Part shown: one piece after another, positions 27,783 to 37,598 of the stretch
How positions within the stretch are numbered: the stretch's first letter is position 1
Layout: each line of letters begins with the position of its first letter
Source of the DNA: PALSA-607 sp963825425
GTDB lineage: Bacteria > Actinomycetota > Actinomycetes > Acidothermales > Acidothermaceae
Length of the DNA: 64,000 nucleotides
Reading direction: 5' to 3'
Assembly (NCBI GenBank): GCA_963825425.1
Contig: CAWGTF010000017.1
Location: 62,001-126,000 of the forward strand
The notes under the pieces: model-generated
Database searches by the model: none
What the model saw: the letters and a program-made list of their open reading frames with translations, nothing else
What the model was told of the DNA's origin: nothing
Position numbers and translations under genes: made by a program

Positions 27783-28668
27783 TCAGTCGCCGGCGATCTC
27801 GGCGTGGAATGCGACGAGTTCTTCCGCGACGCGTTCGGGTCGTTCCTCGGGCAGCAGGTGCCCTGCGCCAGCCACCGGAACCCATGCTGCGCTGGGAATT
27901 TCGCCAGCCACTCGCCGTCCGTATGTGATGTTGTGCACTCGATCGTCGGCGCCCCACATGATCAGCGTCGGCGGCGGCGAAGCGCGCACGACGTGCCAGG
28001 CGGCCTCGATCGCGACCGGGTCAACCGCGGTCGCGAAATGGACGAGGCCGCGAGCCGCGCCGGGCTTGCGCAACTCTTCGACGTAGCGGTCGAGCGGACG
28101 CACGCCGGTCGCATCGCTGCCACTGCCCACCAACGTCGCGAGCACTCGTTCGGCCAGCCACGGGACGACGGGCAGTGCGCGTCCGCAGATAGCGCGCACG
28201 CCCGGAATCAGCATCGGCAATGCGCCGGCGACGGGCCACGCGTCGGCATGCAGCGGCGAGTCGAGCAACGCGAGGCCCGGCGACCCGGCTCGCGTCAAGC
28301 GCGGCAAGGTGGACCGCGACCGCACCGCCGAGTCCGTGCCCGGCAACGATGACCTTGTCGACGTCGTACGCGTCGAGCATGCCCAGCAGCAGTCGGGCCT
28401 GAGTCGCGAGGTCGATGCGCGATCCGGTTCGCTCCGACTCGCCGAGCTGAACGAGGTCGGGGGCGAGCACGAAGAGGTCGTCATCGGTGCTGGCGCACAT
28501 CTCAGGACCGACCTTGCGCCACAACTGGGACGAGGTCGGGAAGCCGTGCAGCAGCAACACCGCGGGGGAGTTGTCGAGGCCATCACCTGGTCCGCCGTAG
28601 GTCGTGACGCGGATCCGGATGCCCTCGACGACGTGGTCGGCCGTGCCCGGAGCGAGTTGGGTGCGCAT
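27783..28668 (-). CDS. alpha/beta hydrolase with a glycine at the nucleophile position (frameshifted)
   Basis: Joined across one frame change near 28275, this is a 294-residue alpha/beta hydrolase of the epoxide-hydrolase/haloalkane-dehalogenase branch. HGFPTSSQLW is the oxyanion loop at residue 41 and a cap domain fills the middle. The lid-distal acid is near WGADDRV, and the histidine is in GAGHLLPEE. The nucleophile elbow reads AGHGLGG, with Gly at residue 112 where Asp or Ser is expected. If correct, the protein may not hydrolyse by the usual route. ATG 28668 has AGGA upstream; ATG 28683 is an alternative. It is divergent from ilvA. Confidence 0.8.
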
Positions 28669-28767
28669 TCGTTCATCCTGCACCGGATCGGCGCGCTGAA
28701 ACCGGCGAGGCGGCGCAATCTTTTCGCCCTAGTCTTTTCTCGACGGGATCGGTGCGAGACTTCGGGC

Positions 28768-29999
28768 ATGACCTCGGCGGTAGTGCCGCGCGACCTTGCG
28801 GACTGGCTAGCCGACGCGCGTGCGGCCGCCGTGCTTCTCGAGGGGTTGCGCGCCGTACGCCGATCGAGTCGTCCCGCGGGCTCGCCGAACTGGTCGGCGG
28901 CGGCGTCCGCTGAAGTGCGAGAACTTGCAACGCGCGGGATCGTTCAAGATTCGCGGCGCCTACGTTCGCATCGCCCGACTGACGGACGCCGAGCGAGCCC
29001 GCGGCGTCGTCGCCGCAAGCGCGGGCAATCACGCACAGGGCGTCGCGCTCGCCTCGTCGCTTGCTGGGTGCCAAGTCGACGGTGTTCATGCCCGAAGGTG
29101 CGCCGCTGCCGAAGGTCGAGGCGACCCGCAAGTACGGCGCGGACGTGCGGTTCTTCGGACACACCCTCGACGAGGCGCTCACCGAGGCCATCTCGTTCGC
29201 AGCCGCCACCGGTGCGGTGCTGATTCACCCGTTCGATCACCCCGACATCGTGGCCGGCCAGGCGACGACGGGCCTGGAAATCCTCGAGCAATGTCCCGAT
29301 GTGCGAACCATCGTGGTCAGCACTGGCGGCGGCGGGTTGCTATCGGGTATCGGGGTTGTCGTCAAAGCCCTGCGGCCCGACGTCGCCGTGGTCGGGGTGC
29401 AAGCCCAAGGTGCGGCCGCGTTCCCAGCGTCGCTTGAGGCCGGGACGCCGACCAGGCTGGCGTCGATGTCGACGATTGCCGACGGAATCGCGGTCGGGTG
29501 TCCGGGTGAGTTGACGTTCGCGCTTGTCCGCGACTACGTCGATCGGGTGTTGACGGTCTCCGAGGACTCGCTGTCGCGGGCGCTGTTGTTCTGCCTCGAG
29601 CGCGCGAAGTTGGTTGTCGAACCGGCAGGCGTCGCCGCGGTCGCAGCGATCATCGACGCCCCGCAGTCGTTCGAGCCGCCGGTTGTTGCGGTGCTGTCCG
29701 GCGGCAACGTCGACCCGGTCTTGTTGATGGGGGTGCTGCGGCACGGGCTGGCCGCCGCGGGACGCTACCTGTCGTTCCAAGTGACGATCAGCGATCGACC
29801 CGGCGCGCTCGCGGCCTTGCTGCAGGCGCTCGCGGCTGCCGGCGGCAACGTCCTTGATGTGGTGCACCAGCGCACCGCGCCGACCCTGCGCCTCGACGAG
29901 GTCGCGGTGGCCCTGCAGGTCGAAACGCGGGGCCCGACGCATTCCGATGAGGTCGTGGAGATGCTCCGCTCGCGCGGCTACCGCCTCGAGTTCACCTAG
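28768..29999 (+). CDS. ilvA: threonine ammonia-lyase (threonine dehydratase) with ACT domain, frameshifted
   Basis: The protein, about 410 residues, deaminates threonine (or serine) to 2-oxobutanoate, the first step to isoleucine, using PLP. The lysine is in AGSFKIRGAY; other signatures are AASAGNHAQGVALA, STGGGGLLSGIG and the C-terminal LSGGNVDP. An ACT domain closes the protein (LSFQVTISDRPGALAALLQA, shown in part). Frame changes fall near 28843 and 28910 (each like a missing base) and near 29070 (extra base). The single ACT domain is typical of the shorter biodegradative/TdcB-like enzymes found in actinobacteria. ATG 28768 is the start. Confidence 0.88.
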
Positions 30000-30119
30000 C
30001 GAACTTCACCCGGATGACGCAACCGAACACTTAAGGTCGCCGTCCGGCGGGGTCGAAACAACTACCTGAGCGCTCGATCCTGACTGCCTGGTCAGCCGTC
30101 CCCCCGAAAGTCGGATGTC

Positions 30120-31221
30120 GTGCACCTTGCTCTTTCGCATGTGACGTCACTGCCGCTCGTGCCGTTCTTGTCGGCCGCGTTGCTGGTCCTGCTCGGCACC
30201 GCTTTGGTGCTGCGGAGCCGCGGCAGCAACAGTGGCAGCAGCCGCAGCCGCCACTCAGGCCGACCTCGGGTCGCTTCCCGCATGGCAGCGGCGCCGGATC
30301 CGCGCTTTGCAGCCGGTGCACGTTTCGCACCCAGCCAAGGCGCCCGCTTTGGAGCCGACCCGCGCTTCGCAGCCGCTCAGCCCTTTGCGGCCGCTCAGCC
30401 CTTTGCGGCCGCGCAGACCGTTTGTCGCCGCCCCGCATTTTGCCGCCCCGCACTTTGCCGCCGCGCAATCCATTGTGGCCGCGAAGCCCTTTGTGGCCGC
30501 CCCGCACTTTGCCGCCGCCCAGACCATTGCCCCCGCGCGGCCCTTTGCAGCCGCCCCGCGGTTGGCGCCCGAAGCGGGCGACCTTTCCGTGGCTCAGCCC
30601 GACCTGCGCCTCGTTTCGGTGCCCGCCCCCGGCGACCTTGCCGTGGCTCAGCCCGACCTACGCATTGTTTCGGAGCCCGATCTCCGCGTCGTCGTCACCG
30701 AGCCGCCGCGGTCGGTTCCCCCGGCTGCCTCGTTCTCGGTGCTTCCGGCGTTGACCGAGAACGACAAAGGGCGACCGGACTTCGCGCTGTCAAACTCGGG
30801 CGACGCGTTTCCGACCAGGGCTCGTGCGTTCTTGCTGCTCGCTGCGCACCTGCTGGCAGTGGCGGGCATCTCCATCCTTTCGCTGGCCACCACGCCGATC
30901 GGCCATCACCTGTCGACCGTGGGCCATACCTCCGTTGGATCGCTCGCATGTTTGTGCATGTTGGTGGGCTTCGTGTTCGCCGTTGTCGTAGCCGCACGCG
31001 TTCAGCACGACATCATGGGGGGCGGCTGGTACGGAGGGTTCTCGCCCCGTTTCAGCTCAGCTACATCAGCCCGCAAGTCGCGCTCTACGTGATCAGCGCG
31101 TCGGGGATCTCGGCCGCGGCGCGTCGACTGAACTCTTCACCTGCGCGGCGTGATCTTCGTCGAGTACGGGCTGCTGGTGGCATCTGTTCTTATCGTGCTC
31201 GGCCCACTGGTTCGTCCCTGA
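30120..31221 (+). CDS. repeat-rich membrane protein of unknown function (frameshifted)
   Basis: I do not recognise the family. A hydrophobic helix opens the protein (LPLVPFLSAALLVLLGTALVL). A long Ala/Pro/Phe/Gln linker follows, with units such as FAAAQPFAAAQ and FVAAPHFAAPHFAAAQ, then GDLSVAQPDLRLVSVPAPG and its near copy GDLAVAQPDLRIVSEPD. Further helices are FLLLAAHLLAVAGISILSL, LACLCMLVGFVFAVVVAA, YISPQVALYVISASGI and VIFVEYGLLVASVLIVLGPL before the stop at 31221. Frame changes near 30420, 31045 and 31140 are needed. The linker is encoded by 12-24-base DNA repeats rich in GCGGCCGC. Membrane location with a flexible extramembrane arm is the only safe statement. Confidence 0.6.
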
Positions 31222-31267
31222 GGTCGCCCGCGCTGAGCCTCCAGGCCCCGCTCGGCTCGTAAGTAAC

Positions 31268-31298
31268 TTGACGCTCCCGTGCAGCCGGTCGATAGCCT
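31268..31298 (+). promoter_or_regulatory. possible promoter of the ABC-exporter operon
   Basis: TTGACG at 31268-31273 is followed after 17 bases by GATAGC and after 19 by TAGCCT. The -35 box is good and the -10 box weak. It lies 80-110 bp before the drrA-like start. No start site can be proven from sequence. Confidence 0.3.
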
Positions 31299-31377
31299 GC
31301 CGTGTTGCCTGGTTCGCAACGCCTGCCGGTTCGCGTTGGACCGATGATTTCGGCGACTCGAGGGAGTCTCTCTTCAC

Positions 31378-32428
31378 ATGGTCGATCTTCAAGCAACTCC
31401 GCGTGCTCCGCGGTCTACCGGTGGCGCGATCGTGGCCCAGGGCCTCGTCAAGCATTACGGCAAGGTGCGCGCGCTCGACGGCATTGACTTGAACGTCGAG
31501 GAGGGAACCGTGCTCGGCCTGCTCGGGCCCAACGGCGCCGGCAAGACGACCGCCGTGCGGGTATTCACCACCCTTCTCAAGCCGGACGCCGGAACTGCGA
31601 CCGTGGCTGGTCTCGACGTCGTGCGCGACGCCGACGCGGTTCGGCGAACGATCGGTGTGTCGGGCCAGTACGCGGCCGTCGACGAGAACCTGACTGGTCG
31701 CGAGAACCTCGACATGGTCGGACGGCTGTACCACCTCGGCAAGTCGGTCTCTCTCGCGCGAGCCGACGAGCTCCTCGAGCGCTTCGACCTGGTCGACGCC
31801 GCCAATCGCGTGGTGAAGACGTACTCCGGCGGCATGCGCCGCCGCCTCGACCTCGCCGGCAGCCTCGTCGCCAAAGCCGCGAGGTGCTGTTCCTCGACGA
31901 GCCGACGACGGGTCTCGACCCGCGCGGCCGCCTCGGCATGTGGGACGTCATCGAAGAGCTGGTCGACGGCGGCACGACGTTGCTGCTGACCACGCAGTAC
32001 CTGGAGGAAGCGGATCGGCTCGCGCAGTCGATCGTCGTGATCGACCACGGCAAGGTGATCGCTCGCGGCACCGCCGACGAACTCAAGTCGCAGATCGGCG
32101 GCGAGCGTCTCGAACTGACTGTGTCGCACGCGTCGGAGTTGCCGGCGACCGAGACGTGCTCTAGCGCAAGGTCGGTACCGGCGAGCCGTTGGTCGACGCG
32201 CACACCCGGGCGGCGTCGATCGCCGTCAGGGCGGGTCGACGGTACTGATCGATGCATTACGTCAGCTCGACGCGGCTGGAGTCGTCGTCAAGGACGTCGG
32301 CATCCGGCGTCCGACTCTCGACGATGTGTTCTTGTCGTTGACCGGCCACGCGGCCGAAGACGCGGCCGATCCTGCAGTGGCCGACGCGAAAACCGGGCCG
32401 TCGCGGCCGCAAGGAGAAGCAGGCATGA
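31378..32428 (+). CDS. ABC exporter ATP-binding protein, DrrA-like (frameshifted)
   Basis: This protein has about 350 residues. Walker A is GPNGAGKTTAVR, the Q-loop VSGQYAAVDENLTG, the ABC signature YSGGMRRRLDLA, Walker B EVLFLDEPTTGLDP and the H-loop LLLTTQYLEEAD. A DrrA-type C-terminal regulatory region follows (VGTGEPLVDAHTRAAS, STVLIDALRQLDAAGV, RPTLDDVFLSLTGH). Four frame changes, each like a missing base, lie near 31880, 32160, 32228 and 32390. The last one gives GRKEKQA and a TGA that overlaps the next ATG (ATGA). Without it the frame reads straight into the permease. It powers export of a hydrophobic compound, as for daunorubicin in DrrAB. Confidence 0.87.
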
Positions 32429-33226
32429 GCGTTTTGACGCAAGCGACCGCCGACGGTTTGGTGATGGCGAAGCGCAACCTCATCAAGGTCAAGCGCATCC
32501 CCGACCTGCTGGTCTTTACGACGATCCAGCCGATCATGTTCGTGCTGCTGTTCGCGTATGTCTTCGGTGGCGCGATTCCGGTGCCCGGCGTGAGCTACCG
32601 CTCCTATTTGATGGCCGGCATCTTCACCCAGACCGTGACTTTCGGCGCGGGCATCACGGCGATCGGGTTGGCCGATGACCTTCAGAAAGGAATCATCGAC
32701 CGGTTCAGATCACTGCCCATGGCGCGGTCGGCCGTGCTGTTCGGCCGGACGCTTTCCGATCTGGTCAACAACTGCATCGTGATGATCGTGATGTCGGCAT
32801 GCGGCCTGCTCGTCGGTTGGCGCATCGAGCGTGGAGCAGGCAGGGCGATCGCGGCGTACCTCATCATGTTTCTCTTCGCGTACTCGATGTCGTGGGTCTC
32901 GGCGACGATCGGGTTGTCCGTGAAGAGCGTCGAGGTTGCGCAAAGCGCTGGCTTCATCTGGATGTTTCCGCTGACGTTCCTGTCGAATGCGTTTGTCACG
33001 TCGCAGTCGCTGCCGAGCTGGCTACAGCCGGTAGCGAACTGGAATCCCGTGAGTGCCGTTGTCGCGTCCGCCCGTGAACTGTTCGGTAACAACGGCACGC
33101 TGCCGCGCCCGCATGCATGGCCGATGCAGCATGCCGCAGCTCACCGCGATCGGGTGGAGCCTGCTGCTGTTGGTGATCTTCATTCCGCTGTCGGTGCGCA
33201 AGTACCGCGCGGCCGCGGCGCGCTAG
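32425..33226 (+). CDS. ABC-2 type exporter permease, DrrB-like (frameshifted near the end)
   Basis: This membrane subunit of about 266 residues has six helices of the ABC-2 family. The coupling-helix region is KRNLIKVKRIPDLLVFTTIQP (in part), followed by IGLADDLQKGIIDRFRSLPM, the amphipathic loop typical of DrrB/YadH, and FLSNAFVTSQSLPSWLQPVA in the conserved fifth segment. A frame change near 33130 (one extra base) restores the last helix LTAIGWSLLLLVIFIPLSV and the tail RKYRAAAAR with stop at 33226. It is translationally coupled to the ATPase. Together they form an efflux pump of unknown substrate. No biosynthetic cluster is visible nearby. Confidence 0.87.
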
Positions 33227-33245
33227 GGCGCGAGCCGGTGTGGTG

Positions 33246-33738
33246 TCAGCCGGTGTAGGGCTTCGCTTCGATGATCTCGACAGTCAGCTTGGTGCCGTTC
33301 GGCAGTGCGTAGGACGCCGTGTCGCCGGCAGACTTGCCGAGCAGTGCGGCTCCGAGCGGCGAACTCGGCGAGTAGACGTCGACTGCTCCGCCGGCGTCTT
33401 CGCGGGAGCCCAGCAAGAAGGTCAACGTGTCGTCGTCGCCCTCGTAGCGAACGGTGACGACCATGCCCGGCCCGACCTTGCCGTCGTCGGCTGGACCGGC
33501 ACCGACCTTGGCGTTGTCGAGCAGGTGACGCAGCTGCCGGATGCGGGCTTCCATCTTGCCTTGCTCTTCTTTGGCTGCGTGGTAGCCGCCGTTCTCCTTC
33601 AGGTCGCCCTCTTCTCGCGCGGCCTGGATCTTGCGGGTGATTTCGATCCTGGCCGGACCGGTGAGGTTGTCGTACTCGGCGGTCAGCCGGTCGATAGGCC
33701 TCGCGAGTCAGCCAGGTGATCGGGGTGGTCTGGGCCAC
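33246..33738 (-). CDS. greA: transcription elongation factor GreA (frameshifted)
   Basis: GreA rescues backtracked RNA polymerase by stimulating transcript cleavage. The N-terminal coiled coil (YDNLTGPARIEITRKIQAA in part, REEGDLKENGGYHAAKEEQ) contains the acidic tip residues. The C-terminal FKBP-like domain carries SPLGAALLGKSAGDTASY. GTG at 33738 follows GGAG by about five bases and gives AQTTPITWLTREAY, as in actinobacterial GreA. One extra C near 33695 breaks the frame between REAY and DRLTAEY. Restored length is about 163 residues, normal for the family. An essential-type conserved gene broken at one base argues for sequence error rather than decay. Confidence 0.92.
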
Positions 33739-33946
33739 GGAGCTCCCTCTGTGTGACATCTGCTGTGACATGTCGTGCAATGACATAGCCGGCGATCGGT
33801 GTTGACTTCCACGAGCGGTCGATTCGGGTGTCGGCCTGCGTCTCAGGTTACAACCGCGGGCCGACCCGACGCTCGGCCCGCTGCCGGAGCCAGGAGAATG
33901 AGAGTTCATGAGTACGAACGGGATGGACCACACGTGACTGCATGAC

Positions 33947-34823
33947 ATGAGCACGACTGCGGCTGATGGCCGTGCACGCCCATCCGGACGACGAGTCCAG
34001 CAAGGGCGCGGCGACGATGGCCCGCTACGCGCAAGAGGGCATCGACGTCCTCGTGGTGACCTTGACCGGTGGCGAACGCGGCTCGATCTTGAATCCGGCG
34101 ATGGACCGCCCCGAGGTCGTCGACGACCTGCCGAACGTGCGCCGCGCGGAGATGGAGGAGGCGGTCCGGATCCTCGGCGTCCGCCATGTCTGGCTCGGCT
34201 TCGTCGACTCAGGCCTGCCGGAGGGTGATCCGCTACCGCCGTTGCCGGAGGGATGCTTCGCGCTTCAGCCACTCGAGGTGGCGTCCGCTCCGCTGGTCGA
34301 GCTGATCAGGCGCGAGCGGCCACACGTCGTGATCACCTACGACGAGCGGGGCGGCTATCCGCATCCCGACCACGTCATGTGCCACAACGTCTCTGTCGAG
34401 GCGTTCGACGCGGCCGGCGATCCCGACCGCTACCCGGGTACGGGTGAGCCATGGCAGCCGCTGAAGTTGTACTACCACTGGACCTTCCACCTCGAGCGGT
34501 TTCAGGCCATGCACGACGCGATGGTTGCTCGCGGGCTCGAGTCGCCGTACACCCAGCGGTTGGCCGAGTGGGTCATCAAGGAAGAGGACCGGAACCGGAT
34601 CACCACGCGGGTGCCGACCGCTCCGTGGTACGGCCACCGCACACAGGCTCTGCTGGCACACGCGACCCAGGTCGATCCGCACGGACCCTGGTTCGATGTG
34701 CCTCTCGACATCCAGCAAGAAGCGTGGCCCACTGAGGACTACGAGTTGGCGCGCTCCCTCGTCAACTCGACGATTCCCGAGGACGATCTGTTCGCGGGTC
34801 TTCGTGAGGACGCCAAAACGTGA
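33947..34823 (+). CDS. mca: mycothiol S-conjugate amidase
   Basis: Mca is a zinc amidase that cleaves mycothiol S-conjugates so that the detoxified mercapturic acid can be exported. Zinc ligands are in HAHPDDES near residue 10 and HPDHVMCHNV; GGERGSILNPAMDRPEV and the C-terminal YELARS pattern fit Mca rather than MshB. From ATG 33947, dropping one G near 33959 gives MSTTRLMAVHAHPDD, the expected N-terminus; otherwise the frame starts only at ATG 33966. It is divergent from greA, as in many actinobacteria, and overlaps the next small gene by four bases. It shows that the organism makes mycothiol. Confidence 0.93.
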
Positions 34824-35062
34824 GCGGTCTCGCTACCTACTCGGCAGCCACGCTGCACTCGGTGACCGCCGCCGCCGCCGACACCACGGCCAAGAATCCC
34901 AATGGCGCCCTGGGATTGCTGGTCTTTCTGGTGCTCGCGGTGGCCGTCGTCTTCTTGCTGCGTTCGATGACCAAGCACCTGCGCAAGGTCAAGAAGATCA
35001 ACTTCGACGACCAGCCAGGCGACCCCACCAAGACCTCCAGCCCGCGCCCCCCGCGCCCCTAG
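34820..35062 (+). CDS. small single-helix membrane protein linked to mca
   Basis: This 80-residue protein has one central membrane helix (GALGLLVFLVLAVAVVFLL) followed by a basic stretch (RSMTKHLRKVKKINFD) and a Pro-rich end. GTG at 34820 overlaps the mca stop (GTGA). Similar small proteins often follow mca in actinobacteria, from general knowledge. The function is unknown; a topology with the C-terminus inside is suggested by the positive charges. Confidence 0.8.
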   Translation: MSGLATYSAATLHSVTAAAADTTAKNPNGALGLLVFLVLAVAVVFLLRSMTKHLRKVKKINFDDQPGDPTKTSSPRPPRP

Positions 35063-35067
35063 CTCGC

Positions 35068-35494
35068 TTACCAGTCGGGGGGTGTCCGGCGGTCGGCTTT
35101 GCGTTTCGCGTTGGCCTTCTTGTCGGTGAGCCGGCGTTCGATCGCACCGCGCGACGGCACGGTCGGACGGCGGGTGCGCGGGGGTGGCGCCAACGCGCCA
35201 CGTAGCAACGACATAAGCCGGACGGCGGCCGCCTCTCGATTCCGCAGTTGCGACCGATGCTCCGAGGCGGCCACCACGAGGACGCCGTCGGTGAGCCGCT
35301 CGCCCAAACGGGCAATTGCGCGCTCTCGCAGGAACGGGTGGAATCGACGGGCTCGTCGCGACGTCGAACGACAACTCGACCCTGCTGTCGGTCGTGTTGA
35401 CGCCTTGGCCGCCTGGTCCGCTCGATCTCGAGAAGCGCCATCGCAACTCGCCGGCGGGTATGGTCACCCGCGGGGTGACGACGAGATCGGACAC
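35068..35494 (-). CDS. arfB: ribosome-rescue peptidyl-tRNA hydrolase ArfB (frameshifted)
   Basis: The protein has the catalytic GGQ motif in FSRSSGPGGQGVNTTDSRVE, then SFDVATSP, and a basic C-terminal tail (RRLTDKKANAKRKADRRTPP) that enters the mRNA channel of stalled ribosomes. It releases peptides from ribosomes lacking a stop codon. GTG at 35494 (SDLVVTPRVTIPAGEL) matches the usual MSDL start; GTG 35506 is an alternative. One frame change near 35325 (extra base) joins the halves, giving about 140 residues. It converges on the mca operon. Confidence 0.88.
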
Positions 35495-35542
35495 GACATC
35501 GGGCACGGGTTCGATTATCCGGCTCGCAGAGGTCCGACGCGC

Positions 35543-35591
35543 GTCATCGCGGCCAGATGTGCGTTCATGTGAACGCGCACGGCGGCAAATG
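35543..35591. repeat. palindromic intergenic repeat, copy 1
   Basis: The core GCGTTCA-TG-TGAACGC (35561-35576) is flanked left by GTCATCGCGGCCAGATGT and right by GCACGGCGGCAA. Two further copies lie at 38062 and 40488. A second small palindrome, GCAAATGATTTGC, follows directly. It sits in the 190-bp divergent gap between arfB and the first beta-propeller lipoprotein gene. Confidence 0.75.
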
Positions 35592-35684
35592 ATTTGCATT
35601 GCCCACGCATGTCGTGGCGTTTCGTTGGACGACGATCGCCCCAACGGCAGCCAACCTTTCGTCACGTGGTGGCGTCCTTACGAC

Positions 35685-36953
35685 ATGAGATCGCTTCGTT
35701 CGCTGGCGTGGGTGGGTCTAGTCGGCGTGCTCGCCGCCGGGTGCGCGTCGTCGTCACATCCGCTGGCGGCCCAGTCACTCGCTGGGAGCGCCGTGTCGTC
35801 GCCGACGGTGGATGAGTCGTCATCGGTAACGAGCTCACCACCATCGCGTCTTCCGCTGGTCTCGTCATCGCCGATCAGCGCACCGCTTTCACCGTTGCCT
35901 GCACCGTCGGAGCCGGGGCGGCCATCTCTTGATCCACAGTCGGTGAGTTTCGTGTCGGCGTCGACGGGATGGGTGTGGGGGCCGGGTGGTTGCTGCGCGG
36001 AACAGGGATACGGGCCGGGCACCTTGGCGAAGACCACGGACGGCGGAACAAGCTGGCACAGCGTTGCGACGCCGGGGATCGACTACGGCCAATACGGCGA
36101 ACCGATCACCACCGGCGCAACCGGTGTCCGGTTCGTGGATGACCGGCACGGCTACCTGTTTGGCGATCAACTGTTCGTGACCTCCGACGGTGGCGCCACC
36201 TGGCAGCAGCACAACGCACCCGGCCCGGTCGAAGACGTCGAGGATGCCGCAGGCACCGTGTATGCCCTGGTCCGCGACTGCCCCACAGCAAGCGGCTGCT
36301 GGGCCGCGCAGACCGCGACCGATCGGCTGTACGAAATCAGTGGCGACGGCGCAAAGTTCACGCTCGTCGGGCTACCGGACCCAGTCAGCGACTTGTCTCA
36401 ACTCATCACGCACGGAAGCAGCGTGTTCCTTCTGGCCCCGGACACGACCGTGCCAGGACCCACGACGCTGTGGACGGAACTTCCTGACGGTTCGTGGCAG
36501 CAGCGGAGCACGCCGTGCGACTGGTCAGGAGCTGACTTTGGCGCGATGGCCGCGTGGTCAGCTACCGGGCTCGCGTTGGTCTGCGGCTCGGAACCGAGCG
36601 CAGGTAACCAACCCAAAATCGCCTACACCTCCACCGACGCTGGTCGCCACTGGCATGAGGTCGTGGCGCCGGACGCCAGCGGGTACGTCGCCGACCTGGC
36701 CGCGGCCGACGCCCGGACCTGGGTTCTTGGGGAGGCCCGCGGCGGGATGTTGGTCACCCACGACGGCGGCCACAGCTGGCAAGACGCAACATTCACCGGC
36801 ACGGAACCAAGTGTCGAAGGATGGGTAGGCATCACATTTGTGTCCGCGACCCGGGCAGTCGCAAGCCCATGGACCCTCAACGGCTCCGCGCTGGCCATCA
36901 CCACCGACACCGCCCACACCTGGCAATCGATCACCTTCCCCAGCGGGCGGTAG
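35685..36953 (+). CDS. lipoprotein with BNR/Ycf48-like beta-propeller
   Basis: This 422-residue secreted lipoprotein has a signal with lipobox LAAGC at about residue 20, then a Ser/Pro-rich linker to about residue 85. Propeller repeats contain the BNR signature with Asp boxes (TTDGGTSWHS, TSDGGATWQQ, STDAGRHWHE, THDGGHSWQD, TTDTAHTWQS). Paired cysteines (GGCCAEQG, RDCPTASGCW) suggest disulfides. BNR propellers occur in sialidases, Ycf48 assembly factors and exo-proteins; no catalytic set is visible, so a binding or assembly role is likelier. It resembles the lipoprotein at 40575 in layout. Confidence 0.85.
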   Translation: MRSLRSLAWVGLVGVLAAGCASSSHPLAAQSLAGSAVSSPTVDESSSVTSSPPSRLPLVSSSPISAPLSPLPAPSEPGRPSLDPQSVSFVSASTGWVWGPGGCCAEQGYGPGTLAKTTDGGTSWHSVATPGIDYGQYGEPITTGATGVRFVDDRHGYLFGDQLFVTSDGGATWQQHNAPGPVEDVEDAAGTVYALVRDCPTASGCWAAQTATDRLYEISGDGAKFTLVGLPDPVSDLSQLITHGSSVFLLAPDTTVPGPTTLWTELPDGSWQQRSTPCDWSGADFGAMAAWSATGLALVCGSEPSAGNQPKIAYTSTDAGRHWHEVVAPDASGYVADLAAADARTWVLGEARGGMLVTHDGGHSWQDATFTGTEPSVEGWVGITFVSATRAVASPWTLNGSALAITTDTAHTWQSITFPSGR

Positions 36954-37125
36954 AAATCGGCGCACTCAATCGCCGGCGGGCTCGAACCTCACGCATGCAC
37001 ACCACGCTCCCACCTACGCGGCTGAACGCGACCTCAGCGGCACTAGAGTGCGAGTCCAATCGCAATGAGACTGTGTCGCGATGAGCCGGGTGGTGAGTGT
37101 CCGGGTGACAACGGACACGGATGAT

Positions 37126-37596
37126 CTAGAGAAAGCGCTTGTACAGAACCGAGATTTGCTCCCCGGTGTTACTTGTGAACGTCTCTTGAAGATTCCATCC
37201 GCACCGCTGATAGAACCCGAGCGCAAGGTCGGTGCCGACCCAGGCTTCGGTGATGTGCTGTTGGGCGGCCCACTGCTCAAGGTGCATCATCAGCGCCCGC
37301 CCTATGCCGTTGCCACGGTGATCTCGCCGGACGATCATGCCGGTAACCCAAGGCGTGGTGTCGCGGCGCTCATCGAGGTCGTACTCGTCGAGACCGACCG
37401 CCCCTAGGACCGCGCCGGAGGCGTCGTTCGCGACGAAGGTCACCGGCAACTCGTGTCGACCTGCCTCCCGCAGCGTGGTCTCCAGCCACCATTCCGGATC
37501 CTCCGACTCCGGCGGATGACCCCATTCTTGGTATCGCATGTCGGAAACCGCCTGCGCTGAAGTCAGCGAGTCCGCAAGCAACGTCACCAGGAGCAT
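37126..37596 (-). CDS. GNAT acetyltransferase
   Basis: This GNAT-fold enzyme of about 156 residues has DMRYQEWGHPPESEDPEWWL in part near the start, VTGMIVRRDHRGNGIGRALM as the acetyl-CoA-binding motif A (RRDHRGNGIG), and ALGFYQRCGWNLQETF as motif B. The small N-terminal helix-strand favours ATG 37596. The substrate is unknown. It is nearly back to back with the following plus-strand frame, so one of the two start assignments may be too far upstream. Confidence 0.8.
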   Translation of the reverse strand: MLLVTLLADSLTSAQAVSDMRYQEWGHPPESEDPEWWLETTLREAGRHELPVTFVANDASGAVLGAVGLDEYDLDERRDTTPWVTGMIVRRDHRGNGIGRALMMHLEQWAAQQHITEAWVGTDLALGFYQRCGWNLQETFTSNTGEQISVLYKRFL

Positions 37597-37598
37597 GG

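Noticed and set aside
30300..30580. Regular short repeats that could be read as a CRISPR array
   Set aside because: Units are 12-24 bases, directly adjoining, GC-rich and encode a continuous Ala/Pro/Phe pattern. There are no unique spacers of constant length and no cas genes.
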